Positions 22,798-37,000 of a stretch of DNA of 64,000 bases are shown one piece after another (position 1 is the first letter of the stretch; each line of letters opens with the position of its first letter). The notes under the pieces are model-generated. The model saw only the letters and a list, made by a program, of their open reading frames with translations. It was not told where the DNA came from and did not search any database. This stretch comes from Dactylis glomerata (taxonomy: Eukaryota > Streptophyta > Magnoliopsida > Poales > Poaceae). A program made the position numbers and the translations under genes. The stretch spans positions 1,240,001 through 1,304,000 of the forward strand of contig QXEO01000411.1 in the NCBI GenBank assembly GCA_007115705.1. The letters run 5' to 3'.

Positions 22798-23214
22798 TGT
22801 GACTCCCCAAAATTGGCACCTTGCGAATTATAGCAAACACGCCACAATTTGCACGATGTCGCTTTGGAAACGCACCACCAAGCAAAATGTCCACAAACAA
22901 CATACACATTATGCGGGTGGAATCAAGTAAGTAATAATACACAAGTTCACGATGAAACCCACAAAGAATATATATAATATAACCACGAAGACTCCACGAG
23001 TCAAGATCCAAATACATACAAAGATCCAAATCATACATAAAGCAAAATAGTGTCTGAGTACGGACAAGAATACAAATGGGCCTAAGAGGATTGAAGATAA
23101 ACGATGGTGTCCATAACCCTGCCCAGGCCAAGCCAGAAGGGTAACCTTGCTAACGTCGTCGCTTCCATGTACTTGTTTTCAAACCTGCTCCGACGAGAAA
23201 TATGAGACGAGCAG

Positions 23215-24892
23215 TGCTAATGCCAAGTTGACGTGTGAAAATGCAGTTGATGGTCCTTGTGCGTGGTGAACAACCAGCCCGTTGGGAACCCCAAGAGGAA
23301 GGTGTGATGAGTATAGCAGCTAGTTTTCCCTCAGTTAAGAAACCAAGGTTTGTCGATCTTGGAGAGAATGGACAATAACGACTGAAGGTGATGCTTGCTA
23401 GTTTGCGACAGCTCCGGACAATTTATATATGGCGCCTCGTCCAAGCTTTGCTTGCTAGCTGCAACATGGAACCTGCACACAACACAACGAAGTACTTTGT
23501 TCCCAACTTGCGATGAGGTTGTCAATCTCACCGGTTTGCTTGAAATAAAGGTTATGAGCGTATCGAGTGGAAAACAGTAGAATATGCGAGTAAAGTAAAC
23601 AGTGCGAGTAAAGTAAACAGGTGATAGCAATATGATGGAAATAGGACCGGGGTCCACAGTTCACTAGTGGTGTCTCTCCATAAGATAAATAACACATGTT
23701 GGGTAAACAAATAACAGTTGGGCAATTGATAGAATAAAGATAAACGTGATATGTCAAGAAGATCGCTATGAGATTTACTCTGGGTATTACAACAAAATAC
23801 ATAGACCGCCATCCAACTGCATCTATGACTAATAATCCACTTGTGGCGAATCAATCCGAGAACTCCACAAGTATTAAGTTGCGAACAACAGATAATTGCA
23901 TTAAGCAAAGTGTGTAATGTAAACAAAGCATACGCCCTTGAGCATATGAATGTTGTTTTCTCCCTAGTAGCAACAGCACATCTACAACCTTAGAGGTTTC
24001 TGTCACTCCCCCAGGTTAAATAGAGGCATGAACCCACTATCGAGCATAAATACCCCCTCTTGGAGTCACTAGCAACTACTCGGCCAAGATAGCTACTAAC
24101 AACGGAGAGCATGCAAGATCATAAAGAACATAGAGATAACAAAAGATATAATTCAGTACAGCAACTCAATCATAATCACCAATATTCATCGGATCCCAAC
24201 AAACCAAACATGTAGAATTATATAACGGTGATCTTAATCATGTAGGGCAGCTCATGAGATCTAAACATGAAGCACATGGTGGAGAAGACAACCATCTAGC
24301 TACTGCTATGGACCCATAGTCCAAGGTAGACTACTCACTCATCGCTCCGGAGGCAAGCATGGCGATGAAGAAGACCTCCGGTGGCGATTCCCCTCTCCGG
24401 CAGGGTGCCGGGAAGAGCTTCTGGACCCTCCCGATCTTCGGGTCGACGGCGGCGGCGGATCGCGATGTGTTCTGGAAAAGTGATCGGGTATTTAGGTTTT
24501 TCCCGTCGGGGGGTCTTTATAGGCGAAGGGGCGATGTCAGAGGTGGAGCCAGGCGGCGTCACGCCAGGGTGGCGCGGCCCAGGCCCTGGCCGCGCCAGCC
24601 TGGTGTGTGGGGCCCCTGTGGCCCCCCTCCTACTCTCCTTTGGATCTCTGGAAGCTTCCGGGTAAAATAAGACTTAAGGAACTTGTTTCGTCCAATTTCG
24701 AGAATATTTCCTGTGTATCACTTCTGAAACACAAAAATAGCAGAAAACAGGGAACTGGCACTGTGGCAACTCGTTAATAGGTTAGTTCCGGAAAATGCGT
24801 AAAAGTGCCACGAAGTGTAACGAAACATTAGGCAAATGGTGTAAAAACAAGCATGGAGCATCAAAAATTATAGATACGTTGGAGACGTATCA
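23215..24892 (-). repeat. 3' LTR of C
   Basis: 1678 bp. TATA box CTATAAAG on the minus strand at 24515-24522. The polypurine tract AAGCTTGGGGATGCT follows at 24893-24907. Confidence 0.93.
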
Positions 24893-24907
24893 AGCATCCC
24901 CAAGCTT

Positions 24908-27820
24908 AACTCCTGCTCGTCCTCGAGTAGGTAAGTGATAACAAAAGAATAATTTTTGAGGTGACATGCACCTACACAATCTTGATCATGTATGTAAGCA
25001 TTTGTGAGCTGGGATCATAAGAACTTAAAACATGGCCATGAAGATATAATCTTAACAATAAGAACTTAGCAACCATGTTGTAAACACGCAAATGAACACA
25101 AACAAAAGATCATGAAAATAAAACAATGAAAGTCAAACATGTGTTCAAATCATAAGGAAAACATACAAATGGTTTTCAGCTTGTCCTTCAAAGAGAGCAA
25201 AACATAAATGCATAGGACACCTTCAAGTTTAAGAGGGCGACTAGATACAAATAATTTAAGAACAAGTTAAACCAACAATATGAATCAATCAATAAACTTT
25301 GGGACAATGCATATTACACTAAGAATGACAACTATGCTCTCTTAATGGTGCATAAAGATAGAAGGTGGTGACTCAACATAAAAGTAGAAGAAAGGCCCTT
25401 CGCAGAGGGAAGCAGTGATTGCAAGTTTTATAACCTTCAAAAATTATGGTACTTACCGGTTTTGAGCTCTCATTGCCCCCATCATAAGCATCTTGAATGG
25501 TTAAAGTTAATGCGAGAACAATTATGATGCATATGCTTGACAAATCATAAGTTGAAAACCTCGTGTCCCGTGAATACGAGTACCCAAACCTCATGCTACT
25601 TTACTTAGAGTCCCAAGCAAGGCTCTTGTCATTGTAAATATATGCATATCATTGAGAACCGCCAATGGGGTACCTCCATGCCCGATGACATGGAACAAGC
25701 CCACATCAAAATGACAGGACAAGCAAACAATGAACACCTCGACATCTCTTTTATTTGCCATTTGTTTAGCTTTTTATTGTGAGATGCATCGTCGAATGTT
25801 CACCATGGGTATGCTGCAAATTTCCACCATGAATTATGCATGGCTTAGATTAGCGGCCCGACGTTTCCCTAACACCTATACAAACTCCATGATCCCCACA
25901 AGATTCCCAATTCATTTCACACCGTGGGCATCCATAAACAAAAGATCACGATATCAACTCAAATAAGAAGTGCAATGTTGAAAGCTTGCCCATGACTGCA
26001 TGGCTGGGCTGGTCTCCAAGTTACAACTTGCAAGCATAATAACTCAACATAAGAGACCACAATGTCAAATTTTTAAGAACAGGAAAAAGTAAAGTGTGCC
26101 TTCCGGTTCGTGAGAGCTTTACTGACCGAATTTCGCATAACACTGGTAAGAGTTTAATTTGAAGAGAAAATAAAAGCAAGTCAAATTTACTTGGAATAGC
26201 AAATTGCTAGTAGGTATGTATGGTGGACACTTTGGAAAACTTTGGCTATTAGGAGTTGGATGCACGAGTAGAGCTCATACTCGGTACAAGGCGAGGGCTA
26301 GCAAAAGACTGAGAGCAACCAACTAAGAGAGCAGTAATGGCCATAATCATGCAAAGCGACAAAGTGACATTAAAAGAAGCATAAGATGGCATCAAAAGTC
26401 AAAAACTAAATGATTATAGAGGCTATTGGTGACTTTGTAAGAGTCTAACATGTGTGAGCATGTGCCAAGTCAACCCAAATAAAGCATCAAGGAGAAAACC
26501 AAAATAATGCTTCCATACAATAAAAACAACGCATGATTTTTTCAAAGGCTCATTAAGCAATCTTAGTTATTTGAGACAAGTCATGCTACAGAAAAAACAC
26601 TAATCATACTATCAAAAAGACATCAAGCATGACATGAAAAAGCCTAAGCCGCAGTCTACACAAGCTCCTTCTTGTACCACTTTTTTGCATAAAGCTTTTT
26701 CTCTTTTCCAACACCATTTGAAATTTTAAAGACACCTCTTTTGATGAAAACCAATAAAGATCAGAGGCAAAAATAAACCTTGATGAAAAGATATGACAAG
26801 GTCTGAACGCAAATCAAGGCGAAAACGAAAACCAAAAGCAGTAGCAGAAAAAGAAGAACACCCGATTTTTGATAAGAGTGAAAACTAGAGTGTTCTTGGC
26901 AAATGAAAACGAGTACATCTCCTCCAAAGGAAATTTGTTGGGGTCCAACCATTTATTGCAGCAAACAAAACTAAACTAACTAAGAAAACTAAAACAACTG
27001 ACGCTCCAAGAAAAACACATAGTGCATGAAGAAATAAAAATATAGTGTCTTGAAAGGTGACCTAATTTTTGCCGATGAAGAAGGGGTGCCTCGGGGGCAT
27101 CCCCAAGCTTTGACGCTTGTACTTCTTGGATATTTCTTGGGGTGATGCATGGGCATCCCCAAGCTTGATCTTTTGTCCATTCTTCAACTCATCTCATCAT
27201 TCTCCAATCCCTACACTTGAAAACTTCCTTCATACAAAACTAAACACAAATCTATTAGCAACATTAGTGTAGCATAACATATAATCAACCTCTTTTTGCT
27301 TTAGGTTTCAACCCAAAACCACCACATATATAGCAAATACTACTGTAGCAACCTCCCCAAAAGTTCCGTGATCAAAAGAACTCAAAAGAAAGCGATAAAG
27401 TGGCAAACACAAATATTGGCAGAAATCTGTCAAAACAGAACAGCTGACAAAGGTCGAATTTTTGAGGGGTTTTCTGTTGCTCAAATCAAAAAGTGTTCAA
27501 CTAACGAAAGTTTGGATATAACCTGGGGCATATGCACAAGAAATCGCAGGTCCAAAAGATATACAGAGAATTTATAAGAATTTTTACGGTGCAGCACCGA
27601 AAACAGTTTCAGGACAGCAACATCCCCAAATTTTTACCTCACTCGAATTAGAGGCTTCTCTTGGCACAAAAACAAAATAAACAAGATAAGGAGCGGTCAT
27701 TAAAGTAGTAATGACTTCCAAGACTCAAATAAAAGAAAAATTACTGAAAATAAAACATTGGGTTATCTCCCAAGAGTGCTTTTCTTTAACGCCTTTGAGC
27801 TAGGCGCAGAAAATTGCGAA
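24908..27820 (-). other. Non-coding interior of C
   Basis: Mostly co-linear with A's interior. Contains PPT-like repeats GCATCCCCAAGCTT at about 27098 and 27151. The stretch at about 25420-26030 does not match A in an obvious way and may be an insertion or a segment lost from A. Confidence 0.5.
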
Positions 27821-28515
27821 TCAAGTAACATCAAGTGATGAAGCATCACTTACCTCAGTAAGCACTTTGGAAGTTCCCAAAGATGATTCAACCTGCAAGT
27901 CACCCTTAGTAGAACTAAGAGTCTTACCAATTTTAAGAACATGTTGAGATTTAAGCGCAGAAACCTTGGGAACATACATAAATTTTTGCTCTTTTCCAAC
28001 AAACACTTTCTCTTTCTTAAATTTAAGAGACGAGAAGATTAAGCTAAGAGTTTCCATAGACTCCTCTAGTTTACCAATCCTCAAGTTTTGATTATCAAGA
28101 GTAGTGCTAGCCTCTAAAACGGTGATTCTCTTACCAATATTCTCTATTAATTCACTAACTCGGCTAGCATTTTCTAGGATACTTGGCAAACTTTTCTCTA
28201 AAGAGCTGAGCCTTTCTACCACCTCCTCCAAGGTGGTCTCAGTTTTAGCAATATGAATAGGTGGTATTCCCACTAAACTTTCAATTATAGTGCATGCTTC
28301 TCCAGCGGGGGTACCCAGAAAATTACCTCATGTAAGAGTATCGAGAACATACCTATTCCAACTAGATATACCAACATAAAAATTTCTAAGGAGGATCATG
28401 GTAGAGTGCTTTTTGGTACACCTATGATGAGCATTGTTAATACGATACCAAGCATCTTTTAAACTTTCTCCCCCTATTGCTTAAAACTACGAACTTCTAC
28501 TTCAGGATTACTCAT
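27821..28515 (-). pseudogene. Athila-type gag relic of C
   Basis: From the ATG at 28513-28515 the minus strand reads a gag-like frame with GGESLKDAWYRINNAHHRC and ILLRNFYVGISSWNRYVLDT, typical of Athila gag. Stops fall near 28476 and 28335; the rest is open to 27821 as a 150-codon helical, coiled-coil-like tail (LEEVVERLSSLEKSLPSILE). No zinc knuckle is visible. Non-functional as read. Confidence 0.65.
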
Positions 28516-28682
28516 TTTAGCAAAACTAAAAGCAAACAAGTAAAAACAACTACCAAGGATTCTAATTTTTTTTTTGGGGTTTTGATATCAAACGATGCAA
28601 GTAAAATAAATAAAGTAAAACAAAACAATAACAAAGTAAAGAATGTGCGTGCGAAAACTCCCCTCGCAGAAGTCTTCCAATC

Positions 28683-28700
28683 TCCCCGGCAACGGCGCCA
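28683..28700 (-). other. Primer-binding site of C (tRNA-Asp)
   Basis: Same 18 bases as in A: TGGCGCCGTTGCCGGGGA on the element strand, 10 bases inside the 5' LTR. Confidence 0.9.
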
Positions 28701-28710
28701 GAAAAGAGGC

Positions 28711-30388
28711 TGCTAACGCCAAGTTGACGTGTGAAAATGCAGTTGATGGTCCTTGTGCATGGTGAACAACCAGCCCGTTAGGAATCCCAAGAGGAAGGTG
28801 TGATGAGTATAGCAGCTAGTTTTCCCTCAGTTAAGAAACCAAGGTTTGTCGATCTTGGAGAGAATGGATAATAACGACTGAAGGTGATGCTTGCTAGTTT
28901 GCGACAGCTCCAGACAATTTATATATGGCGCCTCGTCCAAGCTTTGCTTGCTAGCTGCAACGCGGAACCTGTACACAACACAACCAAGTACTTTGTTCCC
29001 AACTTGCGATGAGGTTGTCAATCTCACCAGTTTGCTTGAAACAAAGGTTATGAGCATATCGAGTGGAAAACAGTAGAATATGCGAGTAAAGTAAATAGTG
29101 CGAGTAAAGTAAACAGGTGATAGCAATATGATGGAAATAGGACCGGGGTCCACAGTTCACTAGTGGTGTCTCTCCATAAGATAAATAATACATGCTGGGT
29201 AAACAAATTACAGTTGGGCAATTGATAGAATAAAGATAAACGTGATATGTCAAGAAGATCACTATGAGATTTACTCTGGGCATTACAACAAAATACATAG
29301 ACCGCCATCCAACTGCATCTATGACTAATAATCCACTTGTGGCGAATCAATCCGAGAACTCCACAAGTATTAAGTTGCGAACAACAGATAATTGCATTAA
29401 GCAAAGTGTGTAATGTAAACAAAGCATATGCCCTTGAGCATATGAATGTTGTTTTCTCCCTAGTAGCAACAGCACATCTACAACCTTAGAGGTTTCTGTC
29501 ACTCCCCCAGGTTAAATAGAGGCATGAACCCACTATCGAGCATAAATACCCCTTCTTGGAGTCCCTAGCAACTACTCGTCCAAGATAGCTACTAACAACG
29601 GAGAGCATGCAAGATCATAAACAACATAGAGATAACAAAAGATATAATTCAGTACAGCAACTCAATCATAATCACCAATATTCATCGGATCCCAACAAAC
29701 CAAACATGTAGAATTACATAACGGTGATTTCAATCATGTAGGGCAGCTCATGAGATCTAAACATGAAGCACATGGTGGAGAAGACAACCATCTAGCTACT
29801 GCTATGGACCCATAGTCCAAGGTAGACTACTCACTCATCGCTTCGGAGGCAAGCATGGCGATGAAGAAGACCTCCGGTGGCGATTCCCCTCTCCGGCAGG
29901 GTGCCGGGAAGAGCTTCTGGACCCTCCCGATCTTCGGGTCGACGGCGGCGGCGGATCGTGATGTGTTCTAGAAAAGTGATCGGGTATTTAGGTTTTTCCC
30001 GTCGGGGGGTCTTTATAGGCGAAGGGGCGATGTCAGAGGTGGAGCCAGGCGGCCTCACGCCAGGGTGGCGTGGCCCAGGCCCTGGCCGTGCCAGCCTGGT
30101 GTGTGGGGCCCCTGTGGCCCCCCTCCTACTCGCCTTTGGATCTCTGGAAGCTTCCGGGTAAAATAAGACTTCAGTAACTTGTTTCGTCCAATTCTGAGAA
30201 TATTTCCTGTGTATCACTTCTGAAACACAAAAACAGCAGAAAATAGGGAACTGGCACTGTGGCAACTCGTTAATAGGTTAGTTCCGGAAAATGCATAAAA
30301 GTGCCACGAAGTGTAACAAAACATTAGGCAAATGGTGTAAAAACAAGCATGGAGCATCAGAAATTATAGATACGTTGGAGACGTATCA
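28711..30388 (-). repeat. 5' LTR of C
   Basis: 1678 bp, closely similar to the left LTR. TATA box (minus strand) at 30011-30018. Confidence 0.93.
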
Positions 30389-30813
30389 AGTAGCAATAAG
30401 TACGAAGTACTTAGCAAGACTTCAAGACGTATAAAGCAGCAATAAGTACGAAGTACAAGCCGCCTTTGTACGTGAGGTACACAAACAAGCTCAAGAGACT
30501 CAAAAGGACGTCAGCTGTATGGTGGGGTTAAGCGGCAGCGAGCAAGCACTAAAGAACCTATAGAGACACTCTACAACTTCCGTCTAATCGGAATAAGATA
30601 AGAGAGCGCATAAAGTAAAGAACTAAAATACTACAGCAAACACAACCCAGTCGATGAATCACCTCGTTGTGACCACACGAAGCAATATCAAAGGGACTCA
30701 CACAGTTGACAATTTTATAACAATTTAATATTGTAGTAGAACTATTTACTACGCCACTTTTATCATCAATTAGGTGTAAGTTGTTCTATGATCGAGTGGA
30801 ACGGCTCCAAGTC

Positions 30814-30852
30814 GTCCATAACCGTGGACACGGCTTTTCGAAAAGATTTACG
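30814..30852 (-). promoter_or_regulatory. Palindromic module, G right LTR
   Basis: GTCCATAACCGTGGAC (30814-30829) and CTTTTCGAAAAG (30834-30845). The third palindrome is altered to CGTTGCAGGG. Confidence 0.45.
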
Positions 30853-33800
30853 TTGCAGGGGTGCACCAATGTACCCATACATGCTCGATCAATCCAACAT
30901 AGCAAGGGAAGGATATCACGACAAGACTGTTTCTAGTTCTACAAGAAAGTTTAGGGGGGCCACCCTACTAAGCTACCCGCAACGAAGTCGGCCGAGCTCC
31001 GAAAACGGACCCAGAAATTTGCGACGGCGTGAAAGTCTGAAAGAAGGCTCATCGGAGAGACGTCGTCCGGCTTCCAATTCAACCCGCGGGAAAATAAACC
31101 TGTCAACCATCGGAGGCGACACAACCACACCCATCAGAGGGGGGCTCAAAACCTAGAGCACCCTCAGAGGTAACTCAAACCAACTCCAGATCCAAATGTA
31201 AATACGGTGTTGTGGCCCCCGGTAAACTAACTCGAGAAAAAGTAGTAAGTCAAGGGAGACCCCATGGAATCTTCCGTGAGTGGTTAGCGCGCTCAGCTTA
31301 GAACAGTTCATGCGAACTCGGGGTCCTAGGGGACACAAGTGAGCCGTCGTAAAACAGGCAAAATGACTCACCGATGCCTCTGCTTTAACAAGTGTAGCTG
31401 TAACATAATGAAATCATGTTTATCTCCAACATCTAATATCCAACTTATCTCCAATTCATATCCATATCATAACCATAAAGTAAAGCATGTGATAACTTTC
31501 CCAACAACCCAATAAGATAATACAACTTGAAACAACCTAAGCATGCCTACGACTCGCAAGGCCAACTCAAACAACAAGCAAAAGGTAATAGGCGGGAGGT
31601 GGCGAATATATAGTTTTGCTTTGGGGGAAACAGGTGGATAGGAGACATGACTCGAACAAAGCATCGGAAAGGCTAGCATAAAGCGTAAATCATAAACACA
31701 AATAGGTAATGAGTACCCCTATAGGTTGGTAAGGGGCGGGAGAGCTTGCCTGGCAAGATTATCGAAGAACACCCGAAGAACTTGTCGTTGCTCACAACAC
31801 CACAAAGCGTCCTATCCGGGAAGAAGAAAAATGCTACAACAAACAACGGATGCAACACTTACTATTACGGCAAAAGAATCGGCATGATCATGTGGAGCAT
31901 ATATGCATGTCATGGCAATTATGATGCAATGCAACTTATTCAAATTAAGCGGAATAGGATTCCGACACACATATATATGGTTCAAATTGTTTTACTAACG
32001 TTATTTTAAATGTTGATTAGCATGGGAAAGACAAGATATGGGTGAGCTACACAATATTAAATGAAGCGGGGAAAACCATATTTGGTAAATCCCAATTACT
32101 CCATATGTTGTATTAGGTGACATGCAAATTAACACGAAACTTCATGATGCGGGAAGCAAACAGTAGCATGGATTGCATTTTCAGATTCTACACATTTTTC
32201 TGATAAAATTTCATATAAAATACTTTGTATTTCAAGTTACCATTTAAAAGATATGATTTATGCAAGATTTGCACAAATTCTGAAATTTCAGTAAAACAGA
32301 GAAGAGCTGCGAATTTTCTCAGCCACACAGAACTAGCACCAGAGGCTAAACATGGGACCGGGCGCCACGTTGGCGGTTGGATGATGCAGGACCTCTGGAG
32401 TCACCGACGGGCAGGGCCCACCTATCAGCGTAAAATGGATCAAAAAAGATTTGCTTGCACATAGCAGGAATTTGAACCATGGATCGATAGGGTTCATGCA
32501 AAAGGAACGGGCCAGCTGTGCTATGAAACATATTCAATTAAGAATTGGAAACCATGCCTTTTATTGGCAATCTGAAGGTTGCACCTTTTGGTGCAGATGC
32601 AGAGAACGGACATGGATGACAATGGAGCTTCAGACGGGACGCTAAGGAACTTCCAAAAAGGTTGTCGCCGGCGGGACTCGAACTCAGAATCTGGGGAGAT
32701 AAGGCAAAGGAATCACACCGCTACACTGCTAACTCGAATCTGAACAAGAGGTAGCGCTAGAGTTTTAAAAAAATGGACAGAGAAGGTTTACTCTAACGAA
32801 ACTGAATTTTGACAGCAGGACGAAGAAGATGTTGGGACCTGCAGAGGAGGAACGAGGTCGACGGCGGACGGAGAACTTCCTCCCGCATGATCTGAGCGGA
32901 CACAGAGGAGCATCCCATGTGGTTGAACTAGCCGAAGCGACAAGCATGATGCGCAGACATGCACGCACGAACAGCGAGCCGCAGGACGCATACACGGCCG
33001 AGACGCCGCACAGACTGGTCAATTGGGGACAAACCAAGACACGCGAGTGGGCGCGGGAGTTGTGCCTGGACGCAGCAGACCAAAAGGTGGCTGATTGGAG
33101 ACTCAAGGACCAGCGCCGGCGTCAATTACCTACGGACGAAAATGGCGGTCAACGCCGGAAGCATGGCCGAAAGGGAAAACAGGGGCAAGGAGTGGTTCGA
33201 GAGGACCGCAAGCTCACCAGGATGCTGCGGGGGAGGTCGTAGGGGCGGGGATGCTGGAGGTCGACACCGTCGTCAATGGCGTGCGCACGGCCGGAGGTCA
33301 GTAAGACGTCTGTGCAAACGATTCGAGGCTTCCCGGGATGATTCCTTTGGTTCTTGATGATCTTGCATACGAGGTTGCAGAACGATTCCCACGTGCTGGA
33401 GTTCTTGGTGCTGGCGGAGACGACGCTGTGATTAAGATGCAACGATGTAGGCTCTCGGTGGTTCAGAATACAGAGAAAAAGGAGGTGAACGAGGATGGGG
33501 AAAAAGAAAGGCGGTGGCGCCAGGGCGGAAGGAAGAAGGCTAGGGTTTCTGGATTCGATCTAGGAGTTGTTAAAAAGGAGGAGATAAAGGACGCTCGGTG
33601 GCGTGCTTGATGCCAGCCATGGGAAAGGATCACGCGTCTCGCGTGACTCTTCAGGAAGACGACAGAAAAAACGGAAATCGTTGCGAGGGTTGTTGGGCTT
33701 AGAGGAAGGTGGCCGGCTCGGGTCAGGTAAAGGATGGGCTTCTTTTCTTCTCCCCCATTTTTTTTCTTCTTCTAATCTCTTCTTCTTTTTCTTGCAGAAT

Positions 33801-34046
33801 TATTTTAGGAAGAAACAAGAGAGGGCTTTGGAAAGAGTTCAAAACATGTTCCAACAAATAAAGTTTGAAAACTTTATATTTATTTGAAACAAGAGTCTCC
33901 ACAAACCAAAATAATAAAATAGTTTTTAGGAAAGAAAGAAAAACTTTGTTTAACAAAACATGCAAGCTGCTTGATGCATGATGATGCACAAAAATAAAAT
34001 AACAAATAAATCTAAAAAGGGGATTTTTCTGGGCCATTACACATCC

Positions 34047-37000
34047 CCACTCCTATAAAAATAAGCTCTCCTGGTGGAGAATTGGTAGTAGCTTTTGGAT
34101 GCCGTAATCTGAGTCTTGATATTGGTGCATACAGTTTCCCACTAGTCTGATTGTATTGGAGTCGCAAGGCTTAGATGTAATTCTAGGCATGAATTGGATG
34201 ACTGAGTATGAAGGTGTGATAGATTGCGCTAAAAGATCCGTTACACTCACAACCCCAGAAAATAAATGCATTCGTTTCAAGTCTACCTTTGAGCTTAGAG
34301 GAACCAAGGTTAATTCTCTTAAGGGGGTTAGCCTAGAGGATGTACATATAGTGAGGGAATACCCAGATGTGTTTCCGGAGGAATTGCCAGGAATGCCACC
34401 AGACAGAGATGTTGAGTTTCTCATTGATTTGTTGCCTGGAACTGGACCGATAGCCAAGAGGCCATATAAGATGGATGTGGATGAATTGAAGGAATTGAAG
34501 AAACAGCTTAGGGAACAACTAGATAAAGGTTTTATACAACAAAGTTCGTCTTCATGGGGCGCACCAGTTTTGTCTGTGGAGAAGAAGGATACAAGCAAGA
34601 GATTAGTTGTGGACTATCGATCACTTAATGAGGTGACAATCAAGAACAAATACCCACTACCCAACATTAATGATCTATTTGACCAATTGAAGGGAGCAAG
34701 GGTGTTCTCTAAAATTGATCTTCGATCCGGATATTTCCAATTGAAGATTAGAAAGGAAGACATACCTAAGACTGCATTTACTACTAGGTATGGTTTATAT
34801 GAGTATACTGTTATGTCTTTTGGATTAACCAATGCTCCTGCATACTTTATGACCATGATGAACAAGGTATTTATGGAGTACTTGAATAAGTTTGTGGTGG
34901 TATTCATTGATGACATATTGATATACTCAAGGGATGATAATGAGCATGAGAAGCATCCGCGCTTAATCATGGAGAAGCTTAGAGAGCACAAGCTTTATGC
35001 CAAATTCAGTAAATGTGAGTTTTGGTTAAATAAAGTGGGATTTCTTGGGCACATAGTTTCAGCAGAAGGAGTTGCAGTGGATCCCAGCAAGGTAGAATCA
35101 GTTACTAAATGGGAATCACCTAAGAATCTAGGAGAGATTCGGAGTTTCTTAGGACTTGATGGATATTACCGTAGGTTCATAGAGAATTTTTCCAAGATTG
35201 AAAAGCCCATGACAGAATTGCTGAAAAAGTAGAAGAAATTTGAATGGACTGATGCATGTGAAGCTAGCTTTCAGGATTTGAAGCAACGCTTAGTGACCGC
35301 GCCTATTTTGTGTTTGCCGGATATTTTGAAGGACTTCCAAATTTATTGTGATGCCTCTCGTCAAGGACTTGGTAGTGTGTTAATGCAGGATGGGAGAGTG
35401 GTATCTTATGACTCACGGCAACTTAAAGACCATGAGAGGAATTATCCAACACATGATTTGGAATTAGCCTCAGTTGTGCATGCTCTCAAGGTGTGGAGAC
35501 ATTATTTAATGGGAAAGCATTGTGATGTGTTTACCGATCACAAGAGTTTGAAGTATATTTTCACTCAGAAGGAGCTGAATATGAGACAAAGGAGATGGCT
35601 AGAATTAATAAAAGATTATGAGATGAATCGACAATATCATCCAGGAAAAGCTAATGTCGTGGCTGATGCACTAAGCCGCAAAGTATATGCAAACAGTATA
35701 ACTGTGGGAAAATTGCCTGAGGATTTATGTGAGCAATTCAAGGACCTTAGGTTGGAATTAGTACCCGAGGGATATCTAGCAGCTATGGAGGTGAAGCCTA
35801 CGCTTCTAGACATGATTAGATAAGCTCAGAAGAAAGATAGTGATTTGGAAGAAATCCGAGGGAACATGGTTAAGGGTAAAGCTGAAGGTTTTTGTGAAGA
35901 TGAGATGGGAACACTATGGTTTGAGAAGTGCTTGTGCGTTCCCAATGACCCGGAGATTAAGAAATTAATTCTCCAAGAGGCTCATGATTCGCCTTATTCG
36001 ATTCACCCAGGAAACAACAAATTGTATATGGATTTGAAGGAAAGATTTTGGTGGGTTAGCGTGAAGAGAGAAATTGCTGAGTATATTGCTTTATGTGATG
36101 TGTGCAGTAGAGTTAAAGCTGAGCATCAGAAACCAGCAGGGTTGCTACAACCGTTGCCCATACCTGATTGGAAGTGGGACAAAATTGGAATGGATTTTAT
36201 TACGGGATTACCAAGAACAAAATCTGGTTATGATTCGATATGGGTGGTAGTTGATCACTTGACCAAGGTAGCTCACTTTATTCCCATGAAGACTACCTAT
36301 ACTAGTGCTAAACTAGCTAAAATATACATGAGAAGGATTGTGTGCTTGCATGGAGTTCCTAAGAGCATTGTGTCAGATAGAGGTACTCAATTTACATCAC
36401 ACTTTTGGCGCCAACTACATGAGTCATTGGGAACTAGGTTGGAGTTTAGCACCGCTTTTCACCCACAAACAGATAGACAGACCGAAAGGGTAAATCAGAT
36501 TTTGGGGACATGTTGAGAGCATGTGCTCTAGATTATGGGTCTAGTTGGGATGAGAATTTACCATATGCAGAGTACTCATACAACAACAACTTCCAATCTA
36601 GCATCAAGACGTCACCGTTTGAGGTATTATATAGAAGGAAGTGTAGAACACCACTACTATGGGATGGAGTTGGTGAACGTTAGCTATTTGGGCCTGACTT
36701 GATCAAGGATGCCGAGGAGAAGGTGAAGCTGATTCGCGATAGGCTGAAGATAGCACAATCAAGGCAAAAGAGCTATGCTGATTCCAAGCGCAAGGAAGTG
36801 ACATATGAGGTTGGAGATAGAGCATATCTTAGAGTTTCACCACTACTTGGCATTAAGAAGTTTGGAATCAAAGGCAAGTTGGCACCTCGGTTTATAGGAC
36901 CGTACAAGATATTAGCACGCAAAGGAGAGGTTGCTTATAAGCTAGAATTGCTAGAGGTTCTAGCTGCTGTTCATGATGTGTTCCTTGTGTCCCAACTGAA

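Larger units (their letters stand above)
23215..30388 (-). mobile_element. Complete non-autonomous Athila-type element (C), 7174 bp
   Basis: LTRs of identical length (1678 bp: 23215-24892 and 28711-30388), starting TGCTAA and ending GACGTATCA on the plus strand, surround 3818 bp. Target duplication AGCAG (23210-23214) and AGTAG (30389-30393) differs at one base; the undisturbed site in the other G LTR reads AGCAG. Minus orientation, tRNA-Asp PBS at the right. Sister of element A in LTRs, leader and non-coding interior, but with a different coding segment (an Athila gag relic). No pol. Confidence 0.93.
18290..34041 (-). mobile_element. Non-coding LTR element G with about 4.05-kb LTRs and a 456-bp interior, TSD CATCC
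   Basis: Left LTR 18290-22341 and right LTR 22798-34041 (about 4065 bp after removing nested C) bracket only 456 bp. CATCC at 18285-18289 and 34042-34046 is the target duplication in F's protease. Minus orientation follows from a tRNA-iMet primer-binding site next to the right LTR. LTR ends on the element strand are TGTAATGGCC...GAGTCACA. There is no coding sequence, so this is a LARD-like, fully dependent element. Shared LTR modules point to a Tekay-type partner. Confidence 0.9.
22798..34041 (-). repeat. 5' LTR of G, split by element C
   Basis: 22798-23214 and 30394-34041 form one LTR starting TGTGACTCCCC and ending CCATTACA on the plus strand. C with its TSD occupies 23215-30393. Next to the right end of C, a short duplication of AGCAATAAGTACGAAGTAC (30391-30460) adds local rearrangement. 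Confidence 0.88.
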
